This document shows positions 17,841 to 26,297 of a stretch of DNA of 64,000 nucleotides, piece after piece. Each line of letters opens with the position of its first letter. Position 1 is the first letter of the stretch. Below the pieces are notes generated by a model, which saw only the letters and a list, made by a program, of their open reading frames with translations, ran no database searches and was not told the origin of the DNA. The position numbers and the translations under genes are program-made. Source of the stretch: UBA8752 sp002336475 (GTDB taxonomy: Bacteria; Bacteroidota; Bacteroidia; Flavobacteriales_D; Sanyastnellaceae); contig OX044365.1 of the NCBI GenBank assembly GCA_943846755.1, positions 1,550,001-1,614,000 on the forward strand, in the 5' to 3' direction.

Positions 17841-20537
17841 TCATTCTCCTGGGGGGGCCACGCCTCCCAGCATTTGAAATGTCCCTGAAAAACGCTCGGG
17901 AACAGTCCCGGACAGCCTCCTTGTGTAAGCTGTGCAGGTGTAATGGTAGGTGCCATCTGCGCACATGGCGCCCGTACTCTGGTGCAAACCGTCCCATCCC
18001 AAGTCAGGGTCCATGGAACGCCACACCTCCTCTCCCCACCGGTTGAATACCCGGAAATCTACACTGTCTACGAACTTCCAGGGGAAAGGCCGGAAGCGGT
18101 CGTTGGTGCCATCGAGGTTGGGCGTGAAAACGTTGGGCAAGAAATAGAAGGGGCAATTGTCGGTGCACAGCGTGTCGCTCAACGCGCTCTCATTGCGCCT
18201 CAACCCGCCGTTCGGTCCTGGCATCAGGCTGTCCAGCGCCGATACCGCCCAACAACCCGCAATGGAGTTGCCCCATTCCTCAGCGCTCAACGTGATGGAA
18301 GTATCTCCAATGTCGTCCAGCTCGAGCACCAGCTTCAACGGTCCGGAGAGGCTGTCGCTGCGGTATACCCGATAAGCCATAACATCGTCTGCGCAGGTCA
18401 AGGGTGACCAAGACAAGGTGATTTCTTCCGCGGGACAATCCGGCGTCACGCTGAGTTCGGGTGGACACGGCGGCTCGAAGTCATATGGAATGGCACAGCG
18501 CACTGCACTCCAATTCTCAATGGGGTCCAAGATGCCTTCTGCGCCATAGGTTCCCAAGGTGCGCACCCGGTAGCATGACAGCTCCCCGTTGACCAAACCG
18601 GTGTCTGCTAGGAATGGAACCGCCGCGGTGTCCAACAACTGCAAACTTCCATCTTCCAAAACGCGGTGAAACACGTACGCCGTATCGCTCCATGGTCGGC
18701 CGGGAGGCACGCTCAGGTTCACGCGGTTGTCTCCCCCATTCGCCTGTAATTCTGGGACGGGTGCAGGCGAACTTTTCCCTATCAAATCCTCTCCACTCCA
18801 CGCCAAAACCCTGTATTCCCAAATGGGGACCTCGCTGTTGATCCCGGTGTGCACCGTCACCGTATCCAGATTGCCGAGCGTCACCGAAGTGGCCGTTTCG
18901 CCAATGGCCTGCCACCCTTCGCCCGCGACCGATCGGGCCTCCACTTCGTAGCGGTATGGCCCAGGGAAGGCTTCTAAAGTATCGGCATCGGATGGAGCCG
19001 ACCAGCGGACCTCCACCTCTCCATCTACAAGGTCGGAAACCTCCACTGAGGCACCGGTCATGACGGGCACCTCTTTGTTGATCTCTGCGCAGGCCTCCGG
19101 ACCGAACCGCGACCTAGCTCCGTTGGGCATGACCGCTACAACACGGTAGCAATAACGCGCCCCAAAGCTGATGGATTCCGTGTCCAAAAATGCATTGCTT
19201 CCCAAGCCATTGACAAAACCCACCTGCGTGTATCCCGCATTGGCTGGCATGCCCACCGTGCAATACCCTAAATCCGGAAAGCCAGGTCCATTTCGCCGGT
19301 AGATCTCATAGCCCCCCACGGCTTGGAGCGCTTCGGAGTAGCTTCCCGCACATGGGTGAACCGACCAATCCACCTCTACGGCATTTCCAATGGGCACAGC
19401 GTCTGTGGTCGATACGGGACGTGCAATGACCTTGACGCGCATGGTGGAGACATCACTGAGCGGGATGGCATCGTCGTCGGTGGCTTTGAACACCAATTGA
19501 TACGGCGCCTCTCTCACCGCATCGCAGCCTGGCACCCAGCTGAACGTCCCGGCATCCATAATGGGATTCCAAGTGAACACCGCTTCTGGATCCAATGCAT
19601 CTGTGGGCCCACCCACCACAGTAACCGTAACGTCGTCTCCATTAGGGTCAGAGGCCCCCACCTGAAAAATCAGCGAAGAACCTTGAAGGACGCAGGTATC
19701 TGGCAGGACTTCGACCACCGGCGGCTCGTTGTTGCAGATCTCTACTGTGATTTGCATGTCTCGGGTGACTTCGCCCACCAAGATCCACTGGCCCGCCACT
19801 TCCCGCCATTCTCGGATCCTTAAAGCGATGTTGTATTCGCCTGCAAGTCCGGGCGCATCCCACACAACGGTGCCTGTTGTAGGCTCCACATAGAACTCAC
19901 CACCTGCTCCTTCCACTTGGTTCGGCTGAACGAAATTTTGGATAGGCGAACAATTGAATCCAGCGCAGGAGACCAAATCATAGGTCAATGAATCGCCATC
20001 GGGGTCGTAAGCCCCTGGGTTGTGTTCCCACACTTGGTTGATGCAGGCGTTCTCTATCGCTGGATAGAGCAGCGTTGGACTGTCGTTGTGCCCAGCTTGT
20101 GGGTCAATGATGAGCAGGCTCGAGATGCAAAATGGGACATCCACCGAACCCGGAATGTTCAGCACTCCTGCATTGCGGTTGGGGTCTTCGACAATCAAAC
20201 TGTATACCCCGGGGCCGGCATAGGTATGGGTGCCCCTGTACAGGTTGAGTCGAATGTCGCCAGCCAGCAGCTCTCCAGTGGGAATTCCGGCAGGATTGAC
20301 AGGCCCATTGATGCGCGGCAAGCTGTCAGTAATGCCTTCAGAGCCTTCATCACCCCATTGAATCTGCAGGAATTCGCGGTCCGCCACGACACTGGCCTTG
20401 GTGTACGTCGTAATGGTGACCTCGTAGGTGGATCCCGTCAGATGCCGGTACGTGATTTCGCCCGCCCGGTTGTGGGTCGCTTCCATCCTGAGGGGAATCG
20501 AAAGACAGAGGATGAGCAAAAAGAAAAACGACCGCAT
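17841..20537 (-). CDS. Large secreted protein with gliding-motility/T9SS type-B C-terminal domain
   Basis: The 898-residue product begins with a signal peptide (MRSFFFLLILCLSIPL, start at 20537). An N-terminal beta-rich region follows, then Ig/cadherin-like stretches (DPNGDDVTVTV, ATDDDAIPL) and two or three fibronectin-III-like units (VRWSAPSDAD, LSWSPLTCADDVMAYRVYRS). It ends in about 95 residues of the gliding-associated C-terminal type: FLPNVFTPNLDGTNDRF, VFNRWGEEVW, WDG and DGTYHYTCTAY. That tail is the type-B signal for export by the type IX secretion system and surface attachment. The passenger function is unknown; adhesion is an inference from domain type. It sits between ribE and the divergent pdxA. 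Confidence 0.9.
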   Translation of the reverse strand: MRSFFFLLILCLSIPLRMEATHNRAGEITYRHLTGSTYEVTITTYTKASVVADREFLQIQWGDEGSEGITDSLPRINGPVNPAGIPTGELLAGDIRLNLYRGTHTYAGPGVYSLIVEDPNRNAGVLNIPGSVDVPFCISSLLIIDPQAGHNDSPTLLYPAIENACINQVWEHNPGAYDPDGDSLTYDLVSCAGFNCSPIQNFVQPNQVEGAGGEFYVEPTTGTVVWDAPGLAGEYNIALRIREWREVAGQWILVGEVTRDMQITVEICNNEPPVVEVLPDTCVLQGSSLIFQVGASDPNGDDVTVTVVGGPTDALDPEAVFTWNPIMDAGTFSWVPGCDAVREAPYQLVFKATDDDAIPLSDVSTMRVKVIARPVSTTDAVPIGNAVEVDWSVHPCAGSYSEALQAVGGYEIYRRNGPGFPDLGYCTVGMPANAGYTQVGFVNGLGSNAFLDTESISFGARYCYRVVAVMPNGARSRFGPEACAEINKEVPVMTGASVEVSDLVDGEVEVRWSAPSDADTLEAFPGPYRYEVEARSVAGEGWQAIGETATSVTLGNLDTVTVHTGINSEVPIWEYRVLAWSGEDLIGKSSPAPVPELQANGGDNRVNLSVPPGRPWSDTAYVFHRVLEDGSLQLLDTAAVPFLADTGLVNGELSCYRVRTLGTYGAEGILDPIENWSAVRCAIPYDFEPPCPPELSVTPDCPAEEITLSWSPLTCADDVMAYRVYRSDSLSGPLKLVLELDDIGDTSITLSAEEWGNSIAGCWAVSALDSLMPGPNGGLRRNESALSDTLCTDNCPFYFLPNVFTPNLDGTNDRFRPFPWKFVDSVDFRVFNRWGEEVWRSMDPDLGWDGLHQSTGAMCADGTYHYTCTAYTRRLSGTVPERFSGTFQMLGGVAPPGE

Positions 20538-20608
20538 GGACACCGAAAGGTAAACGCTCAAACACAGCAGAAGTTGGCCGCCGGTGCAAAAAAAACCACT
20601 GCACAAGT

Positions 20609-20616
20609 CAAATCTA
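20609..20616 (-). promoter_or_regulatory. Candidate Bacteroidota -7 element (TAGATTTG) for the T9SS cargo gene
   Basis: On the minus strand the bases read TAGATTTG, a full match to the TAnnTTTG consensus, about 70 bases before the start codon at 20537 and inside the divergent gap to pdxA. I see no good -33 TTG partner, so this is a weak call. Confidence 0.3.
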
Positions 20617-20657
20617 TGCGGCCCTGCGCCTTCGCCTTCCGGAGTACCTTCGCAGCC

Positions 20658-21725
20658 ATGGCAGCGACCAAACCCGTCCGCATCGGCATTACCTGGGGTG
20701 ACCCCCATGGTGTCGGCTCTGAATGTATCCTCAAGGCTTTTGCCGATGAGCGTGTACTCCAAGACATGATTCCTGTGGTCTACGGTCACACGGAAACCCT
20801 GCGTGCACAGGCACAACAGTTTGATGTTCAAGTCGACATACAGTCTACAGAAGAACCCGAGCGGACCAAGCAAGGCGCTTTGCACTGTGTGGACATCGCC
20901 CCCACTTTGCCCCAGCCTGATTGGGGACAGCCCCATCCGGATGCAGGTGAATTCGCTCGGCTCAGCTTGGAGGCAGCGGTTAAGGACTTGGCTGCCAATA
21001 AAGTCGATGTCTTGGTGACTGCGCCCATCAACAAAGACACCATCCAAGGGGGGAAGTTCAAATTTCCAGGGCACACCGAATACCTCGCCGACATGGCAGG
21101 TGTTAGCGATGTCTTGATGATACTCGCCACAGATGCTTTGCGGGTCGGTGTGGTGACCGGCCATGTCCCCATCAAAGACGTCGCTAGCGCGCTGAGCAAA
21201 GACGCCATTGTGCGCAAGGCCCGGCTCTTGCACGAAAGCCTCGGGCGTGACTTTGGCATTGCTACACCGCGCATTGCTGTCATGGGACTCAATCCTCATG
21301 CGGGAGACAATGGCCTGATCGGCGACGAAGAAAAGACCATCATCCTACCTGCCGTTCGAGCGCTGCAAGAGCAAGGGCTGGATGTCCATGGGCCCTTTGG
21401 TGCTGATGGATTCTTCGGGACAGCAGGCTTCAAAAAGTTCGACGGTGTGCTCGCGATGTACCACGATCAAGGCCTCGTTCCCTTCAAGAGTCTGTCCTTT
21501 GGTGAAGGCGTGAATTTCACAGCGGGACTGCCCATTGTGCGCACCAGCCCTGACCATGGTACTGCTTTTGACATCGCCGGAAAAGGCGAGGCCGATGGCG
21601 CCAGTTTGCGGGCAGCATGCTGGGCTGCCATCGACATCCGTCGCCACCAATCCGAGCACCGAGAGATGACATCGAACCCTTTGGAAGTGTCCCCTCGCAA
21701 GGATTGGGAACGCGACCGTTTCTGA
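20658..21725 (+). CDS. pdxA: 4-hydroxythreonine-4-phosphate dehydrogenase
   Basis: The 355-residue product matches PdxA: GITWGDPHGVGSE at the N terminus, TAPINKDTIQGGKFKFPGHTE, the metal-binding histidine in TGHVPIKD, GLNPHAGDNG and the late MYHDQGLVPFKSLSFGEGVN block. It oxidises 4-phosphohydroxy-threonine on the way to pyridoxal phosphate. The ATG at 20658 is chosen since homology begins a few residues later; the long open frame upstream of it is only an antisense reading of the T9SS gene. The next gene starts 71 bp downstream and seems to have its own promoter. Confidence 0.95.
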   Translation: MAATKPVRIGITWGDPHGVGSECILKAFADERVLQDMIPVVYGHTETLRAQAQQFDVQVDIQSTEEPERTKQGALHCVDIAPTLPQPDWGQPHPDAGEFARLSLEAAVKDLAANKVDVLVTAPINKDTIQGGKFKFPGHTEYLADMAGVSDVLMILATDALRVGVVTGHVPIKDVASALSKDAIVRKARLLHESLGRDFGIATPRIAVMGLNPHAGDNGLIGDEEKTIILPAVRALQEQGLDVHGPFGADGFFGTAGFKKFDGVLAMYHDQGLVPFKSLSFGEGVNFTAGLPIVRTSPDHGTAFDIAGKGEADGASLRAACWAAIDIRRHQSEHREMTSNPLEVSPRKDWERDRF

Positions 21726-21738
21726 GTGCAAACAGCGC

Positions 21739-21771
21739 TTGACGCAGATTGCATTGAAACCCGTACCTTTG
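21739..21771 (+). promoter_or_regulatory. Candidate promoter upstream of yceD-rpmF
   Basis: A TTG at 21739-21741 (in GCTTGACG) and a TACCTTTG at 21764-21771 fit the Bacteroidota -33/-7 pattern (TTG, about 22 bases, TAnnTTTG). The element ends 25 bases before the ATG at 21797, a reasonable leader length. Confidence 0.45.
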
Positions 21772-21796
21772 CCCCCCCTCAAAGCTGGGGTCACGC

Positions 21797-22354
21797 ATGC
21801 GCGGCAATTCCGAATTCGAAATTCCCTACACGGGATTGGGCATTGGAAGGCACGCTTTCAGATTTCAGCTAGATGGAACGTTCTTTTCGGATTTCGAATC
21901 TAAAAGCTTTGACGACGCTGACATAACAGCGAAGACAGAGTTGGACAGGTTCGAAGGAATGATGCACTTCGATGTCCATGTGACAGGCACGGTGCGGTCC
22001 TCATGCGACCGTTGCAACGCGCCCGTTACACTCCCGATCGACCACCACGCGAGATACGTGGTCAAGTTCGGAGACTCTACCTACCGCAACGACGATGACA
22101 TTTTTGTTCTCGGACCTGCGGAACACCTGTTGGACGTTAGAGCATTCCTTTTTGAGTCAACCGTTTTGGGCATCCCCTTGAGACGTGTTCACGAATTAGA
22201 GGATGACTGTGACCCTAAGGTGTTGGAGTGGCTAACAGGCAGCGTGGACTTCGCACCTGAAGAAGAGCAAGAGGAGACCGATCCGAGATGGGCGGCGCTG
22301 AGAGGCTTGTCTTCCAGTGGTCCAAAAGACGAGGAGAAGGGTAAAGAGGAGTGA
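21797..22354 (+). CDS. yceD: YceD/DUF177-family protein
   Basis: This 185-residue acidic protein carries the DUF177 core, with the cysteine pair CDRCNAPVTLPI followed by an acidic beta-rich region and a charged C-terminal tail (EEEQEETD, KDEEKGKEE). It lies 61 bp upstream of rpmF, the near-universal arrangement. In other bacteria YceD/DUF177 proteins are linked to 23S rRNA or large-subunit accumulation, so a role in ribosome assembly is likely. The CxxC may bind metal. No membrane segment or signal is present. Confidence 0.9.
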   Translation: MRGNSEFEIPYTGLGIGRHAFRFQLDGTFFSDFESKSFDDADITAKTELDRFEGMMHFDVHVTGTVRSSCDRCNAPVTLPIDHHARYVVKFGDSTYRNDDDIFVLGPAEHLLDVRAFLFESTVLGIPLRRVHELEDDCDPKVLEWLTGSVDFAPEEEQEETDPRWAALRGLSSSGPKDEEKGKEE

Positions 22355-22415
22355 TTTTGACAGTACAAACCATTGACCCCGATGTGCTTAGGCACTGAGG
22401 AACAACAATACCACC

Positions 22416-22610
22416 ATGGCACATCCAAAGCGACGCCAGAGCAAGACGCGCTCACGTAAGCGCCGGACGCACTACAAGGCCGAGACGCCCAACGTCTCCA
22501 CCTGTTCAACGACAGGCCAGGCCCACATGTTCCACCGCGCCCATTGGTACGAGGGTAAACTCTACTACAAGGGACGCGTTTTGATGGAGAAAGAGGTCGC
22601 TGAGGCCTGA
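22416..22610 (+). CDS. rpmF: 50S ribosomal protein L32
   Basis: The 64-residue basic protein begins MAHPKRRQSKTRSRKRRTHY, the classical L32 N terminus, and continues with a short tail ending in EKEVAEA. Only one central cysteine (VSTCSTTG) remains, so it is the zinc-free type rather than the four-cysteine type. It is a component of the large ribosomal subunit. It follows yceD by 61 bp and is followed by a strong hairpin terminator, then fabH with its own promoter-like element. Confidence 0.97.
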   Translation: MAHPKRRQSKTRSRKRRTHYKAETPNVSTCSTTGQAHMFHRAHWYEGKLYYKGRVLMEKEVAEA

Positions 22611-22634
22611 TTTCTCTTTCGAGTCTTTTTTCGG

Positions 22635-22668
22635 AAACCCGCCCAGCCGATGGCTGAAGCGGGTTTTT
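22635..22668 (+). terminator. Rho-independent terminator after rpmF
   Basis: AAACCCGC at 22635-22642 pairs perfectly with GCGGGTTT at 22659-22666, and an inner CAGCC/GGCTG stem (22644-22648 with 22652-22656) closes the loop. The 3' arm runs into a T tract ending at 22668. This is the clearest terminator in the window. Confidence 0.85.
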
Positions 22669-22726
22669 CCACATCCGGTCGTGGCCCAAGCTGTGTTTCA
22701 TGCTTAGCCCGGGAAGAAAGGGGCGT

Positions 22727-22734
22727 TAATTTCG
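22727..22734 (+). promoter_or_regulatory. Candidate -7 element (TAATTTCG) upstream of fabH
   Basis: TAATTTCG lies 37 bases before the fabH ATG and directly after the rpmF terminator, where a new promoter is expected. It differs from TAnnTTTG by one base. The -33 partner is unclear, perhaps the CTTAG near 22703. Confidence 0.3.
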
Positions 22735-22771
22735 ACGCCACCCTACCAATACAGGGACAATAAACCGTGCG

Positions 22772-23788
22772 ATGAGCTCACTTCAATCCGCCGCCATTAC
22801 TGCTGTGCAGGGATGGCTTCCCCCCGATAAGTTGACCAATGCCGACCTAGAGAAGCTGGTCGACACCAACGACGAGTGGATCCGTACCCGCACTGGCATT
22901 TCAGAGCGACGCATCCTCAAGGACCCCACCAAGGCCACTTCTGACATGGCCGCCGAAGTCATCAAAGGCCTGTGCGCTCAGCGTGACATTTCGCCAGAGA
23001 CCATCGACTTGGTGATTGTCGCTACGGTGACTCCTGACATGTTCTTTCCGTCGACTGCGCAGTTGGCATGTGTCAAATCAGGCGCCACCAAAGCTTGGGG
23101 TTTTGACCTGAGCGCAGCTTGCAGCGGCTTTCTTTTTGCCTTGCGGACTGGAGGTCAGTTCATTTCTGCAGGCACACACAAGCGTGTGATTGTTGTTGGC
23201 TCTGATAAAATGAGCAGCATTGTAGACTACACCGACCGCACCACTTGCGTCCTCTTTGGTGACGCTGCGGCGGGCGTATTGTTGGAAGCTGACGCCACGG
23301 GTGAAAACGGCATACGCGATGCGATTTTGCGCAGCGATGGCAGAGGTGCCGAATACTTGCGCATGCCAGGAGGTGGATCTTTGAACCCGCCCAGCCACGA
23401 AACCGTGGATGCCAAAATGCACTACCTCGAGCAAGATGGAAAGCCCGTCTTCAAGGCTGCAGTCACATCCATGGCCGATGTGAGTTACGAGATCATGGAA
23501 CGCAACGGCCTGACAGCTGACGACGTTTCTTGGCTTGTCCCGCACCAAGCAAACCTGCGCATCATCGACGCCACAGCGAAACGGATGGGGGTTGGTCGCG
23601 ACAAGGTGATGATCAACATTGAGAAGTACGGAAACACCACTGCTGCTACCATTCCGCTGTGTTTGTGGGAGTGGGCAGACCGACTAACCCCTGGTGAAAA
23701 CCTCATCCTCAGTAGCTTTGGAGGTGGTTTCACATGGGGCAGTATCTGGCTCAAATGGGCCATCCCTCAACAAACAAAAGCAGAGTGA
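22772..23788 (+). CDS. fabH: 3-oxoacyl-ACP synthase III (FabH)
   Basis: The 338-residue thiolase-fold enzyme has the FabH catalytic triad: C117 in DLSAACSGF, the histidine in LVPHQANLRII and the asparagine in KYGNTTAATIPL. It condenses acetyl-CoA (or a branched acyl-CoA, common in this phylum) with malonyl-ACP to start fatty-acid synthesis. It precedes accB and accC, whose products supply malonyl-CoA, so the three genes form a fatty-acid-initiation cluster. The N-terminal TGISERRI motif and total length are normal. Confidence 0.96.
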   Translation: MSSLQSAAITAVQGWLPPDKLTNADLEKLVDTNDEWIRTRTGISERRILKDPTKATSDMAAEVIKGLCAQRDISPETIDLVIVATVTPDMFFPSTAQLACVKSGATKAWGFDLSAACSGFLFALRTGGQFISAGTHKRVIVVGSDKMSSIVDYTDRTTCVLFGDAAAGVLLEADATGENGIRDAILRSDGRGAEYLRMPGGGSLNPPSHETVDAKMHYLEQDGKPVFKAAVTSMADVSYEIMERNGLTADDVSWLVPHQANLRIIDATAKRMGVGRDKVMINIEKYGNTTAATIPLCLWEWADRLTPGENLILSSFGGGFTWGSIWLKWAIPQQTKAE

Positions 23789-23870
23789 TCCCGACCCGCG
23801 GGATACCCTCCATGATTTTTGCGGTTACTTTGCCGCTCTGGACACACCAATTCCTAAAGTCACACAAACC

Positions 23871-24410
23871 ATGACCCAGGAAGAAATACAGGACCTGATC
23901 AAATTCGTAGCCAAGTCTGGCGTGAACGAAGTAGAGATCGAACGCAAGGACTTCAAGATCACCATCAAGAGTCCTGGAAACGGCAACAAACGCGGTAAGG
24001 CGGCTTTTCAGGAGCCCCACACTGTCCAAATGGCCATGCCCGCTGGAATGGCCATGCCCATGCAGATGCCCGCAGCCATGCCTGCACCTGCACCTGCGCC
24101 AGCACCTGCTGCTGCTGCTGCTCCTGCTCCTGCGGCAGGGCCACCTGCTGAACTTGCTGCTGATGCTGGCTTGATTGAGATCAAAAGCCCGATGATCGGG
24201 ACATTCTACCGCAAACCTTCTCCTGACAAAGACAACTTTATCGAGGTGGGAGATGCAGTCAAAGTGGGCGATACTGTCTGCGTGATCGAAGCCATGAAGC
24301 TGTTCAATGAAATCGAAAGTGAGGTTTCTGGACGCATTGTGAAGATCCTCGTGGACGACAACAGCCCGGTCGAATACGACCAGCCACTCTTCCTCGTGGA
24401 ACCGGCCTAA
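23871..24410 (+). CDS. accB: Biotin carboxyl carrier protein of acetyl-CoA carboxylase
   Basis: The 179-residue product has an N-terminal helical region starting MTQEEIQDLIKFV, an Ala/Pro/Met-rich flexible linker (about 50-95) and a C-terminal biotinyl domain with the acceptor lysine K143 in IEAMKLFNEIESE. The ATG at 23871 fits the conserved start; the open frame upstream is not homologous. BCCP carries carboxybiotin from AccC to the carboxyltransferase. A CGGTTACTTTGCCGC stretch at 23822-23836 resembles the promoter at 48479 and may drive it. accC follows 28 bp later. Confidence 0.96.
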   Translation: MTQEEIQDLIKFVAKSGVNEVEIERKDFKITIKSPGNGNKRGKAAFQEPHTVQMAMPAGMAMPMQMPAAMPAPAPAPAPAAAAAPAPAAGPPAELAADAGLIEIKSPMIGTFYRKPSPDKDNFIEVGDAVKVGDTVCVIEAMKLFNEIESEVSGRIVKILVDDNSPVEYDQPLFLVEPA

Positions 24411-24438
24411 TGCCGGATCAACCCCATCGATTCACGAC

Positions 24439-25773
24439 ATGTTCAAGAAAATCCTGATCGCCAACCGCGGTGAGATCGCCCTTCGGGTCATCCGCACCTG
24501 CAAGGAGATGGGCATCAAGACGGTGGCCGTTTACTCCACGGCGGACGCCGAAAGCCTCCACGTGCGCTTTGCCGATGAGGCCGTCTGTATCGGCCCTCCA
24601 CAAAGCGCCAAGAGCTACCTCAACATCCCGAACATCATCGCGGCAGCTGAGATCACCAATGCGGACGCCATCCACCCCGGTTACGGCTTTCTCTCAGAGA
24701 ACGCCCAGTTCTCCAAAGTGTGCGGCGAAAATGACATCAAGTTCATTGGCGCTTCTCCTGAAATGATTGAGGCCATGGGGGACAAGGCTTCGGCCAAGGC
24801 CACCATGAAAGCCGCAGGCGTGCCCACCATTCCCGGGAGTGTGGGCATTCTCAGCAGTTTGGAGGACGCCTTGGCGTGCGCCAAAGAAATCGGATATCCC
24901 ATCATGCTCAAGGCAACAGCCGGCGGCGGTGGCCGCGGCATGAGGATGTGCCAAAACGATGAAGACACCACCGACGCCTGGGATACGACACGGCGTGAAG
25001 CAGGAGCTGCTTTTGGCAACGACGGCATGTACATGGAGAAATTCGTGACAGAGCCCAGACACATCGAGATTCAAATCGCCGGTGACCGCAATGGAAAATG
25101 CTGTCACCTCTCTGAGCGGGATTGTTCCATCCAGCGCCGCCACCAGAAGCTCGTCGAGGAGACCCCGTCTCCCTACATGACGGATGATCTCCGTGAGAAG
25201 ATGGGCCAAGCTGCTATTGCTGCAGGAGAAGCCGTGAAATACGAAGGTGTGGGTACTGTAGAATTCTTGGTCGATGCCGACCGGAACTTCTATTTCATGG
25301 AGATGAACACCCGGATTCAGGTTGAGCACACCATCACAGAAGAGGTGGTGGACTTCGATTTGGTCAAGGAGCAAATCAAACTGGCTGCAGGAGCGTCGAT
25401 TTCCGGAAGGAACTACTACCCCAAAATGCATGCCATTCAGTGCCGCATCAACGCTGAGGATCCCGATCGGAATTTTGCGCCAAGCCCAGGAACCGTTACC
25501 GATTACCACGGCCCCGGCGGCCATGGCATCCGGATCGATACGCACGTCTATGCCGGTTATCGCATTCCACCGCACTATGACAGCATGGTCGCCAAGCTGA
25601 TTGTGGTCGCACAGACCCGTGAGGAAGCCATCACCAAAATGCAGCGGGCCTTGGATGAGTACATCATCGAAGGGGTAAAGACCACCATTCCTTTCCACCA
25701 GAAGCTGATGCGCCATGAGCGCTTCCGCAGCGGAGACTTCACCACGAAGTTCCTCGAGGAAGAGACGATTTAA
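24439..25773 (+). CDS. accC: Biotin carboxylase subunit of acetyl-CoA carboxylase
   Basis: The 444-residue ATP-grasp enzyme begins MFKKILIANRGEIALRVIRT and shows HPGYGFLSENA, the glycine-rich ATP loop KATAGGGGRGMR, the EMNTRIQVEHTITEE active-site block and RINAEDP. It carboxylates the biotin on AccB with bicarbonate and ATP. It is translated right after accB. Its last four bases overlap the stop of hldE2 on the other strand, so no separate terminator fits between the convergent genes. Confidence 0.97.
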   Translation: MFKKILIANRGEIALRVIRTCKEMGIKTVAVYSTADAESLHVRFADEAVCIGPPQSAKSYLNIPNIIAAAEITNADAIHPGYGFLSENAQFSKVCGENDIKFIGASPEMIEAMGDKASAKATMKAAGVPTIPGSVGILSSLEDALACAKEIGYPIMLKATAGGGGRGMRMCQNDEDTTDAWDTTRREAGAAFGNDGMYMEKFVTEPRHIEIQIAGDRNGKCCHLSERDCSIQRRHQKLVEETPSPYMTDDLREKMGQAAIAAGEAVKYEGVGTVEFLVDADRNFYFMEMNTRIQVEHTITEEVVDFDLVKEQIKLAAGASISGRNYYPKMHAIQCRINAEDPDRNFAPSPGTVTDYHGPGGHGIRIDTHVYAGYRIPPHYDSMVAKLIVVAQTREEAITKMQRALDEYIIEGVKTTIPFHQKLMRHERFRSGDFTTKFLEEETI

Positions 25774-26297
25774 GGCCTGTCCTGGCCTTTAAGCTTCTGT
25801 GCAATGGCTGTAGTGCTGCGGCCTGGCACAAGGTCAATGGTGACCACCTTGCCGCCCTCTGAACGCACTTCAGTGCTGCCCACGATGTAGCGTGGATCGT
25901 GAGGATCTGTGCATTCCGCATCGTAATCGCCTCCTTTGACGAGAACGTCGGGCCTTAGAGCCGCGATGATGGAAAGGGGGGTATCGCTGCCAAACAAGAC
26001 AACCGCATCCACGGCGCGCAGTGCTGCCACGACAGCAGCGCGGTCCGACTCTTGAACGATGGGCCTGTCCTCGCCTTTGCCCAACCTGCGCACGCTTTCG
26101 TCGTCGTTGACGCCGACAACCAGAACGTCACCCAGCCGAGCGGCCGAAGCGAGGTAGGTCACGTGGCCTTTGTGCAGCAAGTCAAACACACCATTGGTGA
26201 ACACCACTTTCTGGCCAGCAAGGCTCCATTCCTTGCGCAAGGCGCCGAGCTCTGCAAGGGTGTTGATGTGACCGTCAGCTGCCGAGTGGTGCGCCAT
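25770..26297 (-). CDS. hldE2: D-glycero-beta-D-manno-heptose-1-phosphate adenylyltransferase (stand-alone HldE C-terminal domain)
   Basis: The 175-residue cytidylyltransferase-like protein has FTNGVFDLLHKGHVTYL with the HxGH nucleotide-transfer motif, GVNDDESVRRLGKG and VLVKGGDYD, as in RfaE/HldE domain 2. In enterics this is fused to a kinase; here it is alone, as in many Bacteroidota (also called rfaE2). It makes ADP-heptose for the LPS core. Its ATG overlaps the stop of the flippase-like gene by one base, so hldE2 is coupled to it and to panD further upstream. Confidence 0.9.
   Translation of the reverse strand: MAHHSAADGHINTLAELGALRKEWSLAGQKVVFTNGVFDLLHKGHVTYLASAARLGDVLVVGVNDDESVRRLGKGEDRPIVQESDRAAVVAALRAVDAVVLFGSDTPLSIIAALRPDVLVKGGDYDAECTDPHDPRYIVGSTEVRSEGGKVVTIDLVPGRSTTAIAQKLKGQDRP

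Noticed and set aside
20022..20657. N-terminal extension of pdxA by over 200 codons
   Set aside because: The extra stretch reads antisense through the T9SS gene and has no homology to PdxA.
24694..25716. 340-codon open frame opposite accC
   Set aside because: Antisense to conserved biotin carboxylase; the translation is His/Gly-rich with no recognisable motifs.
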